From NCBI GenBank assembly GCA_946408345.1, contig CAMJRR010000023.1, forward strand, positions 1 to 40,397: 40,397 nt of DNA, read 5' to 3'. How positions within the stretch are numbered: the stretch's first letter is position 1; the number at the start of each line of letters is the position of its first letter. Source of the stretch: an uncultured Bacteroidales bacterium. GTDB lineage: Bacteria > Bacteroidota > Bacteroidia > Bacteroidales > F082. The position numbers and the translations under genes were made by a program. The notes under the pieces are model-generated. The model had not been told where the DNA came from and searched no databases. It worked only from the letters and a program-made list of their open reading frames with translations. Of this stretch, positions 1-7,501 are shown piece by piece.

Positions 1-632
1 TGGTCATCCCCGAAATGTTCAACAAGACGGAAGTCACTTTCGATGCCATCATCAAGCTGGTGGTCAGTTCCATCGTGAAGCGTAAGCTGTTGGGAGTCAA
101 CTATGGTGTGGTCATCATCAGCGAAGGTGTATTCCACTTCATGAGCGACGAGGAAATCGAGAAGTCGGGAGTGGCCTTTACCTACGATGAGCACGGCCAT
201 CCTGAATTAGGCAACGTCAGTAAGGCACATATCTTCAACCTCTTGCTGCAACAGCGTCTGAAAGCTTTAGGCATCAACGTGAAGAGTCGTCCCGTCGAAA
301 TCGGTTACGGCATCCGTTGTGTCGAGCCCAATGGCTACGACCTGACCTATTGTTCGTTGCTGGGCTACGGTGTGAAGAAACTCTTCGACAAGGGTGTGAG
401 CGGTGCCATGGTGACCACTAACCCGAAGGGTGAAATCATGCCGTTGTATCTGAAGGATGTGGAAGACGAGAACGGTAAGATTAAGCCGCGTCTTGTCAAC
501 CTGAATGGCCCGAAGGCCGAGTTGATTTTCAACGACGGTCTGCAATACATTATGCCTGCCGATTACGAAGCTGCTAAGGCTTACCTGCCCAATCCTGAAG
601 AATACGATTTCAAGAAGATTTTGAAGTGGTAA
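1..632 (+). CDS. pfp: Diphosphate--fructose-6-phosphate 1-phosphotransferase (PPi-PFK), C-terminal part
   Basis: The 5' end lies outside the window. The frame is open from base 3 and reads V-I-P-E-M, the conserved PE segment of phosphofructokinases. About 210 C-terminal residues remain. The block GYGIRCVEPNGYDLTYCSLLGYG matches the long pyrophosphate-dependent PFK type, where a shorter GxxxRxxxPxxxDxxYxxxLG motif contributes to sugar-phosphate binding. The enzyme phosphorylates fructose-6-phosphate with PPi in cytosolic glycolysis and is reversible; it is common in Bacteroidales in place of or beside ATP-PFK. A hairpin terminator follows at 744-775. The family assignment is from recalled motifs; the missing N-terminus prevents checking the PPi-versus-ATP specificity residues. 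Confidence 0.88.
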   Translation, partial: VIPEMFNKTEVTFDAIIKLVVSSIVKRKLLGVNYGVVIISEGVFHFMSDEEIEKSGVAFTYDEHGHPELGNVSKAHIFNLLLQQRLKALGINVKSRPVEIGYGIRCVEPNGYDLTYCSLLGYGVKKLFDKGVSGAMVTTNPKGEIMPLYLKDVEDENGKIKPRLVNLNGPKAELIFNDGLQYIMPADYEAAKAYLPNPEEYDFKKILKW

Positions 633-638
633 TGCGTT

Positions 639-732
639 GTAGGGCTGTCATATCACGGTAGCCGCTGCTTGTCAAACCATCAGCGGCTGCCACGGTGTGA
701 CAGCCCTACAACCACGGTGTGACAGCCCTACA
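639..732. repeat. REP-like inverted repeat with an extra direct copy
   Basis: Imperfect 29-bp arms at 639-667 and 681-709 surround a 13-base loop. The 21-base right-arm sequence CCACGGTGTGACAGCCCTAC(A) recurs directly at 712-732. A related sequence lies at 39828-39852 after priA. The unit sits between the end of pfp and its terminator. It looks like a dispersed intergenic palindromic repeat rather than a gene. Confidence 0.7.
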
Positions 733-743
733 GACCAAAAACA

Positions 744-775
744 GAAAGCCGCCCCGATATTACGAGGCGGCTTTC
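744..775. terminator. Bidirectional terminator between pfp and the C10 protease gene
   Basis: The perfect 10-bp stem GAAAGCCGCC/GGCGGCTTTC has a 12-base loop. On the minus strand it is followed by CTGTTTTTGG, so it fits best as the terminator of the C10 protease gene. It can also stop pfp transcripts, because the two genes converge here. Confidence 0.8.
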
Positions 776-797
776 AACATTTATGAAAACAAAACCT

Positions 798-3167
798 TTA
801 TTTCCGTAAATTGACCTTTTGAATAGTCACACCATTTTCAGTCTCAATGCGAACGAGGTACATACCCGATTCGAAGCGGCTCAGGTCGAGGACAATGCTA
901 CCTTCGGCAGTCACTTCTTGCAATTTTTGTCCCAGAAGGTTGCTGAGGCAGATGTGCATCGTGCCTTGGCCTTCAATGTTGAGCATACCGTTAGTTGGGT
1001 TGGGGTAGACATCGATGTTTTTATCGGTATTCTCTTCGATATCGGTGATCCAGAACCCCACATCCCACCATTCCGATTCGCATTGCTCTTCTCCACGGAT
1101 ATAAACGCAGTTGACAGAGTAGTAGACGAATTCGCTTTGAATCAAATCGTATGTATTGTCGAAGTACTCGTAGCTATTGTTGCCATCGTAAGGGATTTCA
1201 GCGACGAGTACCTCGTCCTTGTAAGCTCCTGTTGAGCGAAGCACTTTGAAGTGATGCAGGTTGGCTGTGATGTCGGGGCGGTCCCATGAGATATAGGCAC
1301 CATATTCTTCGCCATTATGCCATTGGTATTCGCCTTGTAGGTTCTGTACAGGATAGCAGGTCAGCGGAGCTTCCTCGCAGTTGTTCTCGTAGGTCATGAA
1401 GATGCCGTCTTCGAGGTCGGCGGAGGTGTAGAGTTCATTGCCTTCGTAGTCTAAAATAGTGAAGGAGCATTCAAAGTCGGTGTCGTGTTCTTCGTAGGCA
1501 TGATACCAGCCGTGGTTCCAGATGAAGTTGAGGTTGCCACGCAGCAAAGGCAAGTCAACGACTAAATCCGAGCCTTGCGTCATGGTGATTACTGCAATGC
1601 GTTGTCCGCTTTCAGAGGTTACGCTGATGGCAGCACCTTTCCAGCCGTTGCCACCGTCGTCGTGGAGTTGGAAGACGACGTTGCATTTCTCGCCAACCAG
1701 GATTTTGCGGTAGGTGGTGCGGCTGATGCCGGCTTCGTTGGTCACGTAGATAGCATATTCGTAAAGGCCGGGTTCGAGACCGTTGTCTTCGTATTCCATG
1801 TCGGCTCCCACTTGGGTATCAGTCAGTTCGGCGATGACCTCAAAGTTGCGGCGGATGGTGATAGAGGTGATGTTAGTCAAGTCGTTGCCGTTAAGGTCGG
1901 TGGTTGGATTGGTCCATGAGAGTCTGACACCATCTAAGAAGGACATTTCTACTGTTTGCATGTTCAGCACGCTGTCGGGACGGCTGTAGTAAACGTCGCC
2001 TTGTGGGATGATATGACCTGTGAAGCCGTTCATCTGGTTAAAAGCGTATCGAGTGGTATTGAGGGCACCGATGGGACACCAAGCATTATCGCGACCGCTC
2101 CAACCCCAATTGAAGTGGAAGTAGTCGTTCTCGTCGTAGCCATCGCACACGTAAGCGTGACCACCGGCACCGCTGTCGTCCTGACCGCTATAATACAAGG
2201 GTAGATGTTCGTCCAAACCTCCATTTTTCAGCATCTGGGCCCATTCTTCGTTGGAATAGCCCCAACCTGGCCACCAATTGCCATAGTTAGTCACATGGTC
2301 TTCGCAGTTGTAACGGAAATAGTTGCGCAGAGCGTGCGGCACATCTTCGGAATAGGCGCCGCTTCCTTCGCCGCTATACTGCATGTCGACGGAAATGCCG
2401 AGGTGGTGCAGCAACTGTGCCGTTTCGAAGTATTCCTCTTCAGTGCTGGTTGAGTCCAAAGTGTTGGGCATCAGCTCAAAATGGTACTCTGTTGCGCCGA
2501 AGTTAGCACTCTGTTGCGGATAGCCTTGGGGGTGGTAGGAATGCGAGCCCACGCCTTGGGCAGGCCATTCCCAAAACTTCATTACCATGCCCATGGCTGT
2601 AGCCACACAACCCGCATATACATGACCGCCGCTACCTGTTTCGTCTTCGGGGCATTGGCTGTTCCAGGGGAAGTTTTGGTTCCAGAGGGTTTGGCAGAGT
2701 TGGTCGACTACGGCGCGTGTTTGACCGCTGCGGTTGAGGCTACCCCTCTCGTTCACCATTTTCCATTCGGCAGCGATGTCGGGCGTGGCACTGAGGTTAT
2801 GTTCGCGCACGTATTGGATTTCTTCCCGGAAGCTGTTCAGCGTGAACGCAAAGCCTTCCGAAACATTTTGAGGGTCGTATTGGCCTGTGGTGGAGTAGGC
2901 GAGGATGGGCTTCACGCGGTCGTCGCCGGCCACGATGACGAAACCTTCGCCATTTTTGACGTTGAAGACGTAATAGTCGGTGCCGCCACGTTGCAGGTCG
3001 AGGGCAGCCGAGACTAAATTCAGTTGAATGTCAGCGTTTTTCTGGCTAAGGGAAGTGGTGCTCAAGAATTTGGCACCGAGTTTTTGGGCTTTCTGTTGGT
3101 CAACAGGGCCTGCCAGCAGGCTACCGAGGGCAGCGATGAGGCAGAGGGTTAAAGTCAGTCTTTTCAT
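798..3167 (-). CDS. Secreted C10-family (streptopain/PrtT-like) cysteine protease with T9SS sorting domain
   Basis: 789 residues. A signal peptide (about 1-20) is followed by a pro-domain resembling the Spi/streptopain inhibitor (about 21-150). The C10 catalytic domain has the nucleophile region GGHVYAGCVATAM (Cys187) and the histidine region GGHAYVCDGY (His337), then HFNWGWSG (Asn353/Trp354). Fibronectin-like or jelly-roll segments fill 380-710. A type-A T9SS C-terminal domain begins near DVYPNPTNGMLNIEG and ends KVNLRK. The protein is predicted to be exported by Sec, activated by pro-peptide removal, moved across the outer membrane by T9SS and attached to the surface. Relatives are the Porphyromonas/Prevotella PrtT/interpain proteases. 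All catalytic residues expected for C10 are visible. Confidence 0.93.
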   Translation of the reverse strand: MKRLTLTLCLIAALGSLLAGPVDQQKAQKLGAKFLSTTSLSQKNADIQLNLVSAALDLQRGGTDYYVFNVKNGEGFVIVAGDDRVKPILAYSTTGQYDPQNVSEGFAFTLNSFREEIQYVREHNLSATPDIAAEWKMVNERGSLNRSGQTRAVVDQLCQTLWNQNFPWNSQCPEDETGSGGHVYAGCVATAMGMVMKFWEWPAQGVGSHSYHPQGYPQQSANFGATEYHFELMPNTLDSTSTEEEYFETAQLLHHLGISVDMQYSGEGSGAYSEDVPHALRNYFRYNCEDHVTNYGNWWPGWGYSNEEWAQMLKNGGLDEHLPLYYSGQDDSGAGGHAYVCDGYDENDYFHFNWGWSGRDNAWCPIGALNTTRYAFNQMNGFTGHIIPQGDVYYSRPDSVLNMQTVEMSFLDGVRLSWTNPTTDLNGNDLTNITSITIRRNFEVIAELTDTQVGADMEYEDNGLEPGLYEYAIYVTNEAGISRTTYRKILVGEKCNVVFQLHDDGGNGWKGAAISVTSESGQRIAVITMTQGSDLVVDLPLLRGNLNFIWNHGWYHAYEEHDTDFECSFTILDYEGNELYTSADLEDGIFMTYENNCEEAPLTCYPVQNLQGEYQWHNGEEYGAYISWDRPDITANLHHFKVLRSTGAYKDEVLVAEIPYDGNNSYEYFDNTYDLIQSEFVYYSVNCVYIRGEEQCESEWWDVGFWITDIEENTDKNIDVYPNPTNGMLNIEGQGTMHICLSNLLGQKLQEVTAEGSIVLDLSRFESGMYLVRIETENGVTIQKVNLRK

Positions 3168-3199
3168 ATTGAGCGTTTTTGTTATTGTTTCTGAAGCGG

Positions 3200-3207
3200 C
3201 AAAGATA
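3200..3207 (-). promoter_or_regulatory. -7 promoter element of the C10 protease gene
   Basis: The minus strand reads TATCTTTG, a full match to the Bacteroidota TAnnTTTG element, 33 bases before the start codon. The -33 region is weak (TTGC about 22 bases upstream). Confidence 0.6.
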
Positions 3208-3239
3208 AGCGCTTTATTTCAAATAGGTGCAAGTATGCG

Positions 3240-3278
3240 AAAAAAATAACGGGGCATTGAAACAAAATCAAAGCCCCG
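3240..3278 (-). terminator. Terminator of the lipoprotein gene 3303-3746
   Basis: On the minus strand the stem CGGGGC/GCCCCG (3250-3255 with 3273-3278) is followed by TTATTTTTTT, a standard intrinsic terminator shape, just downstream of the lipoprotein stop codon. Confidence 0.7.
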
Positions 3279-3302
3279 TATTTGTTTGAAGTGAGAGCAG
3301 GG

Positions 3303-3746
3303 TTACAACTTCTGGAGAACAATATCACGCAGGTTGAAATGCCATGTCAGTGTATTACCTGAAACAGTGAATGTTATGCGGTAATCAGTGGTTTCGCCTT
3401 CATTGTGAATCATGGCTACGCCCTTACCGTCGTTGCCGTAAGTGTAGGTGCCAGTCATAACTGGTTTCTGATGAAAGTCAAGTTCTTCGCAAGTGATATC
3501 GCGTGTAAAAGTAACCTCATTGTTTTGACCGAAAGCAACCGTGTAAATTACATGGTAGTCACCGAGCTGGGCGTAGCTCTCGTCATGTGGGTTATCAAGT
3601 TGCCATGTGGTACCTTTCAAAGCACTATTGGTAGAGCTTCCATTGTTGCCACCATTGTTGTTGCCGTTGTTGTCGACTTTTGTGCAACTGGCAAAGAGCA
3701 TCGTGGTCATGGCCATAAAGCATAGGATTAATTTGGAAATTTTCAT
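3303..3746 (-). CDS. Small lipoprotein with calycin/lipocalin-like domain
   Basis: 147 residues when started at the ATG that gives MKISKLILCFMAMTTMLFASC, a type II signal peptide with lipobox LFAS-C. A longer reading starting at 3872 overlaps the DUF805 gene and has no signal character, so it was not used. A low-complexity Asn/Gly linker (NNGNNNGGNNG) follows the lipidated Cys. A beta-rich domain then starts with GTTWQLDNP and carries the G-T-W start common in lipocalin-like and META-type domains. The function is unknown. It lies 41 bases after the DUF805 gene and is probably cotranscribed with it. The protein is likely anchored in the inner or outer membrane. Confidence 0.8.
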   Translation of the reverse strand: MKISKLILCFMAMTTMLFASCTKVDNNGNNNGGNNGSSTNSALKGTTWQLDNPHDESYAQLGDYHVIYTVAFGQNNEVTFTRDITCEELDFHQKPVMTGTYTYGNDGKGVAMIHNEGETTDYRITFTVSGNTLTWHFNLRDIVLQKL

Positions 3747-3787
3747 AGGTTTTTTGTGTTTGTTATGAATTAAGTTTAAAGGTGATT

Positions 3788-4333
3788 TCAATTTATGGAG
3801 GAGGAATCTGCTTGCTCCTTCGGATTGGGACCCCATTCGTTTTCTCCAGGCTGGCTGTCTCTTGTCATCCATACTAACCAGAGAATAATAGAAACAACTA
3901 AGATGAGAAAATAAATACCAAAAGTGGCTAAAGAGCCATTAGCTATGATACTATCACCGATAATTTTAGCGATGTTCTCTGTGTTGTCAGCAAAGTTGTG
4001 ATAATCGATGCCAGCATTTATCAAATCCTTAATTGCATAGAATATGAAGGAAAAAATGTAGCCGAAAAAAAGCAGCTCCGGAATGGCAATAAAGAGATAG
4101 TTCCAACCGCTTTTCCCGATGTCATGGAAACGACGCACAGTAACAGCTAGGCTTGGAATTATTTGTGCCAACCACCAAATAGATGATAGGACACCAAATA
4201 ATGGAATGCAATCGAGAACAAAGCTGACCAAGAATGTGAATAGGTAAAAATACCAGTACTCGGAACGGCGTGCACGCCCTGAAAAAGTTGCATATTTTTG
4301 GAAACACGCTTTAATGGCTTCTCCGAAACTCAT
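3788..4333 (-). CDS. DUF805 family inner-membrane protein
   Basis: 181 residues. The N-terminus MSFGEAIKACFQKYATFSGRARRSEYW has the (Y/F)xxFxGRARRxEYW signature of DUF805. Four hydrophobic segments are visible (about 28-48, 50-70, 80-102, 135-158), with the conserved RRxHDxxxSGW segment between helices 2 and 3. The C-terminal Gly/Pro-rich tail (QPGENEWGPNPK) is also typical of the family. The biochemical role of DUF805 is not established. The gene is the promoter-proximal member of a probable two-gene unit with the downstream lipoprotein. Confidence 0.88.
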   Translation of the reverse strand: MSFGEAIKACFQKYATFSGRARRSEYWYFYLFTFLVSFVLDCIPLFGVLSSIWWLAQIIPSLAVTVRRFHDIGKSGWNYLFIAIPELLFFGYIFSFIFYAIKDLINAGIDYHNFADNTENIAKIIGDSIIANGSLATFGIYFLILVVSIILWLVWMTRDSQPGENEWGPNPKEQADSSSIN

Positions 4334-4362
4334 AGTTGTGATTTTTAGGGGTTAATACGCTG

Positions 4363-4393
4363 CAAATTTAGCAAGTTATTTTTAGAAAACAAA
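4363..4393 (-). promoter_or_regulatory. Promoter of the DUF805-lipoprotein unit
   Basis: On the minus strand TTTG (4390-4393), a 19-base spacer and TAAATTTG (4363-4370) form one of the best Bacteroidota -33/-7 promoters in the window. It ends 30 bases before the DUF805 start. Confidence 0.75.
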
Positions 4394-4445
4394 TTTTTGT
4401 TTTGGAGGCTTATTAGTCGTGTCTTTCATTTTGTAGATAAAGCAG

Positions 4446-4509
4446 GCTTCAGAAAGCATGTCATTCCAACGTCGGATGCGGGGAGGTTGGAATCTATGCT
4501 TTCTGAAGC
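4446..4509. repeat. REP-like palindrome, copy A
   Basis: The outer 14-bp perfect arms GCTTCAGAAAGCAT/ATGCTTTCTGAAGC (4446-4459 and 4496-4509) enclose a second stem ATTCCAAC/GTTGGAAT (4463-4470 and 4486-4493). The core, CATAGATTCCAA ... TTGGAATGACATG read on the minus strand, is shared with the neighbouring copy at 4531-4583. Confidence 0.8.
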
Positions 4510-4530
4510 CGTCTTACTTATATAATTGTC

Positions 4531-4583
4531 GCCGCCCATAGATTCCAAATCGCACAGCCTCAGCTTGGAATGACATGGGCGGC
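4531..4583. repeat. REP-like palindrome, copy B
   Basis: The outer arms GCCGCCCAT/ATGGGCGGC (4531-4539 and 4575-4583) enclose TTCCAA/TTGGAA. The core matches copy A but is in the opposite orientation, and the outer stem sequence is completely different. Both copies lie just downstream of ettA and may also slow or end its transcription. Confidence 0.8.
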
Positions 4584-4601
4584 TTGCTTTGACAAAGCTG
4601 A

Positions 4602-6281
4602 TTAATCGCCTTTTAACTTCTTGTACCTAAATCGTTTAGGCTCTACATTGCCCAATCGCTTCATCTTGTTTTCTTCGTATTCGGAATAACTTCCCTCGAA
4701 GAAATAAACCTGCGAGTTGCCCTCGAAAGCGAGGATGTGAGTGGCCACGCGGTCGAGGAACCAACGGTCGTGGCTGATGATGACGGCGCAGCCTGCGAAG
4801 TTCTCCAAGCCTTCCTCCAAGGCACGGAGCGTGTTCACGTCGATGTCGTTGGTGGGCTCGTCGAGGAGGAGCACGTTGGCTTCTTGCTTCAAGGTCAAGG
4901 CAAGGTGCATACGGTTGCGCTCACCGCCCGACAGCACGCCAGCCTTTTTCTGCTGGTCGTTGCCGCCGAAGTTGAAGCGGGAGACGTAGGCGCGCGAGTT
5001 CATGCTGCGCTTGCCTAACTGAATGAGTTCGTTGCCGCCGCTGATGACCTCCCAGACGGTCTTCTCGGGGTCGATGTCAGCGTGCTGTTGGTCGACATAG
5101 CCGATTTTCACGGTCTCGCCGACCTCAAAGGTGCCTGAATCGGGCTTTTCCAAGCCCATGATGAGGCGGAACAGTGTGGTCTTGCCCGCACCATTCGGCC
5201 CTATGACACCCACGATGCCACCTTGCGGCAGGCTGAAGTTCAAGTTCTCGAACAACAACTTGTCGCCGTAGGCCTTGGTGACGTCATGTGCTTCAATGAC
5301 TTTGCTACCCAAGCGGTCGCCATTAGGGATATAGATTTCGAGTTTCTCTTCCTTTTCCTTCACGTCCTCGTTGAGCATCTTCTCATACGACTCCAAACGT
5401 GCCTTGCCCTTGGCGTGACGCGCTTTCGGGGCCATGCGCACCCATTCCAGCTCGCGTTCGAGGGTCTTGCGGCGCTTGCTCTCGGTCTTTTCTTCCATCG
5501 CGAGGCGGGCGGTCTTCTGGTCGAGCCACGAGGAATAGTTACCCTTCCACGGGATGCCTTCGCCGCGGTCAAGTTCGAGAATCCAGCCGGCCACATGGTC
5601 GAGGAAGTAACGGTCGTGGGTGACGGCGATGACGGTGCCTTTGTATTGTTGCAAGTGGCTCTCCAACCATTGGATGCTCTCGGCGTCGAGGTGGTTGGTA
5701 GGCTCGTCAAGGAGCAAAATGTCGGGCTCTTGCAGCAACAATCTGCATAAAGCCACACGGCGGCGTTCGCCGCCGGAAAGGTTTTTTACGGGTGTGTCGC
5801 CGTCGGGACAGTTGAGGGCGTCCATGGCGCGTTCTAATTTGCTGTCGAGTTCCCAAGCGTCGTGCTGCTCGATGAGTTCTGTAAGTTCGCCTTGACGGGC
5901 AATCAGCTTGTCGAAGTCGGCATCGGGTTCTGCGAACTTGTTGTTGATTTCCTCGTATTCCTTGAGGATGTCGACGATTTCCTGCACGCCTTCTTCCACT
6001 ACTTGGCGGACGGTCTTGTTGTCGTCGAGTTGTGGCTCCTGGTCGAGCATTCCGACCGAGTAGCCAGGCGAGAAGACCACTTCACCGTTATAGGACTTCT
6101 CCTTGCCTGCGATGATGCGCAGCAAGGTTGATTTTCCCGCTCCGTTCAAGCCGATGATGCCGATTTTGGCGCCATAGAAGAAGGAGAGGTAGATGTCTTT
6201 CAGGATTTGTCGTGACGGCGGGATGATTTTACTGACGCCCACCATCGAGAAGATGATTTTTTTGTCGTCGGGTTGTGCCAT
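4602..6281 (-). CDS. ettA: Energy-dependent translational throttle protein EttA (ABC-F ATPase)
   Basis: 559 residues, close to the usual ~555. Two ABC domains are joined by a charged PtIM linker. The first has Walker A GLNGAGKST (44-52), signature LSGGERRR (168-175) and Walker B LLLDEPTNHLD. The second has GPNGAGKTT, LSGGERNRM and LLLDEPTNDIDVNTLRALE; the NDIDVNTLR form is typical of EttA rather than Uup or YheS. There are no membrane segments. EttA binds the ribosomal E site and gates the first elongation steps according to ATP/ADP level. The start MAQPDDKKIIF was chosen because the longer reading from 6362 adds a non-conserved stretch covering the promoter. Confidence 0.95.
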   Translation of the reverse strand: MAQPDDKKIIFSMVGVSKIIPPSRQILKDIYLSFFYGAKIGIIGLNGAGKSTLLRIIAGKEKSYNGEVVFSPGYSVGMLDQEPQLDDNKTVRQVVEEGVQEIVDILKEYEEINNKFAEPDADFDKLIARQGELTELIEQHDAWELDSKLERAMDALNCPDGDTPVKNLSGGERRRVALCRLLLQEPDILLLDEPTNHLDAESIQWLESHLQQYKGTVIAVTHDRYFLDHVAGWILELDRGEGIPWKGNYSSWLDQKTARLAMEEKTESKRRKTLERELEWVRMAPKARHAKGKARLESYEKMLNEDVKEKEEKLEIYIPNGDRLGSKVIEAHDVTKAYGDKLLFENLNFSLPQGGIVGVIGPNGAGKTTLFRLIMGLEKPDSGTFEVGETVKIGYVDQQHADIDPEKTVWEVISGGNELIQLGKRSMNSRAYVSRFNFGGNDQQKKAGVLSGGERNRMHLALTLKQEANVLLLDEPTNDIDVNTLRALEEGLENFAGCAVIISHDRWFLDRVATHILAFEGNSQVYFFEGSYSEYEENKMKRLGNVEPKRFRYKKLKGD

Positions 6282-6320
6282 ATTATTGATGTGTTGACTA
6301 GCTAGGATAATTGTAAACCG

Positions 6321-6328
6321 CAAAAATA
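6321..6328 (-). promoter_or_regulatory. -7 element of ettA
   Basis: The minus strand reads TATTTTTG, 39 bases before the chosen ettA start. No clear -33 TTTG is visible, only TTTC at roughly the right distance. The element supports the shorter EttA start. Confidence 0.55.
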
Positions 6329-6358
6329 ACAAAAAAGATGATTCGGAAATGGTTTTGT

Positions 6359-7213
6359 TCAAACTTGTTCTCTATATTCCTTAGGTGTCATCCCAGCATT
6401 CGTCTTAAAATAGCGAGTGAATGCAGCTGGGTCGGAAAAGCCGAGTTGTTGGCTGATTTGCTGGATATTGAGATTTTTGCTGTGGCGAAGTAGCGACTTG
6501 GCTTGAACGATGACATAACCCGTAATCCATTCATTGGCGCTAATGCCGGTTTGTTTCTTGATGATGCTGCCAAAGTATTTGGGCGACAAACAAAGAAGAT
6601 GGGCATAATACTGCACCTCACGGCTTTCTTGGAAATGGTTTAAAAAGGCGTTTTTAAAACGGTTAAACAATTGTTGGGCTGGGGTGAGTTCCGGTGCCGT
6701 TAAGCCGTTTTCCTGTAGGTATATCTCCATCAAATGCGTTCCTATCTCCATTTGCTTGACCAATAATTCGTCACGCTCAGGGTGGCTCAATTGACTGATG
6801 GCTTGGAGCATCATGAAATGCCCTTTCATGCCTTCGTATTGTTCATCACTCAGATGGAAAACGGAATTGTATCGATATTCGACATGCTCAAAATAGAAAG
6901 GATAGATATGCTTCAGATTTTGGAGAAAACTGGGTGAGATGACGAGCAATGAAACCAAATAATCGTCGCTATATTCTAGTATCTCCATCACATGACCAGG
7001 AGGCATCACGACAAAATCGTGTTGATGGAATTCCTTTTGTTGCTTGTCAAAAAGGTTTTTCAGACACCCCCGATGCGTTAACCAAAGCACGAAAAATGGC
7101 GATGTGTAGGCTTTCTCGTAAATAGGCACTCGGTTGATGTAATCAAATATCAATAGACCATGCTTTTTGATCTGGCCTCTTATTTCCTCCAAAGCGTTTG
7201 GCTGCATATTCAT
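6359..7213 (-). CDS. AraC-family transcriptional regulator
   Basis: 284 residues from MNMQPNALEE (an ATG two codons later is equally possible). The N-terminal ~170 residues have the cupin-like sensory pattern (EFHQHDFVVMPPGHVMEI). The C-terminal HTH_18 domain has two helix-turn-helices at about 203-222 and 249-270, ending with the family hallmark LGFSDPAAFTRYFKTNAGMTPKEYR. It is probably a ligand-responsive DNA-binding activator. It lies downstream of the fucosidase gene on the same strand but has its own -7 element, so control of the fucosidase is possible but only inferred. The ligand is unknown. Confidence 0.9.
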   Translation of the reverse strand: MNMQPNALEEIRGQIKKHGLLIFDYINRVPIYEKAYTSPFFVLWLTHRGCLKNLFDKQQKEFHQHDFVVMPPGHVMEILEYSDDYLVSLLVISPSFLQNLKHIYPFYFEHVEYRYNSVFHLSDEQYEGMKGHFMMLQAISQLSHPERDELLVKQMEIGTHLMEIYLQENGLTAPELTPAQQLFNRFKNAFLNHFQESREVQYYAHLLCLSPKYFGSIIKKQTGISANEWITGYVIVQAKSLLRHSKNLNIQQISQQLGFSDPAAFTRYFKTNAGMTPKEYREQV

Positions 7214-7235
7214 TTTATTTCGGTCATTTTGCCTA

Positions 7236-7243
7236 CAAAAATA
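7236..7243 (-). promoter_or_regulatory. -7 element of the AraC-family gene
   Basis: The minus strand reads TATTTTTG, 22-28 bases upstream of the two possible ATG starts. The longer open frame that would begin at 7288 runs through this element and was therefore rejected. Confidence 0.6.
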
Positions 7244-7331
7244 CTTGTTATTTGAATAAAAATCGAGAAAAATTCGACCGAATGACAATTATTTCGTTCT
7301 AATCGTTACTTGATTTGTGTTGGAATAGCTC

Positions 7332-7339
7332 TACTTTTG
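7332..7339 (+). promoter_or_regulatory. Plus-strand -7 element ahead of the His-rich leader-like ORF
   Basis: TACTTTTG is a full TAnnTTTG match whose expected transcription start falls only a few bases before the ATG at 7348. A TTTG occurs 14 bases further upstream, closer than the usual ~19. Confidence 0.45.
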
Positions 7340-7347
7340 TGACCGAG

Positions 7348-7380
7348 ATGAAAAGAGCACAACGGCATCATTATCACTAG
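7348..7380 (+). CDS. Possible His-rich leader peptide (10 codons)
   Basis: The short ORF encodes MKRAQRHHYH followed by TAG. Three of its last four codons are His. Short MKR-type peptides ending in runs of one amino acid are the hallmark of attenuator leaders for that amino acid's operon. A TAnnTTTG element precedes it and a long-range stem plus T-run follows (7362-7501). No gene follows on this strand: the fucosidase gene converges from the other side. It may be an orphan or decayed his leader, an independent small RNA, or a coincidence. No direct evidence of translation exists. Confidence 0.35.
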   Translation: MKRAQRHHYH

Positions 7381-7501
7381 TTAGTGTCCATGTACTGACT
7401 TTTCCTATTGTTTGGCGACAAAAGTGTAATAGTCAGTTGAGTACTTTTTGTTTGTACTTCATTTTTTTTCATTTAAAGTGTGATGGTGCCGTTTTTATTT
7501 T
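7362..7501 (+). terminator. Long-range attenuator-like stem with T-run
   Basis: Bases 7362-7374 (ACGGCATCATTAT, inside the His codons) pair with 7480-7492 (GTGATGGTGCCGT). In plus-strand RNA all 13 pairs form, three as G.U. In minus-strand RNA those three would be A.C mismatches, which points to the plus strand as the functional one. TTTTATTTTG follows directly and overlaps the fucosidase stop codon. An inner 6-bp stem ACTGAC/GTCAGT lies at 7394-7399 and 7432-7437. Confidence 0.5.

Noticed and set aside
2481..3017. 178-codon plus-strand open frame
   Set aside because: It is antisense to the C10 protease pro-domain and catalytic region, has no domain pattern, and reflects the codon bias of the real gene.
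3747..3872. 42-codon extension of the calycin-like lipoprotein
   Set aside because: It overlaps the DUF805 3' end and would bury the lipoprotein signal peptide.
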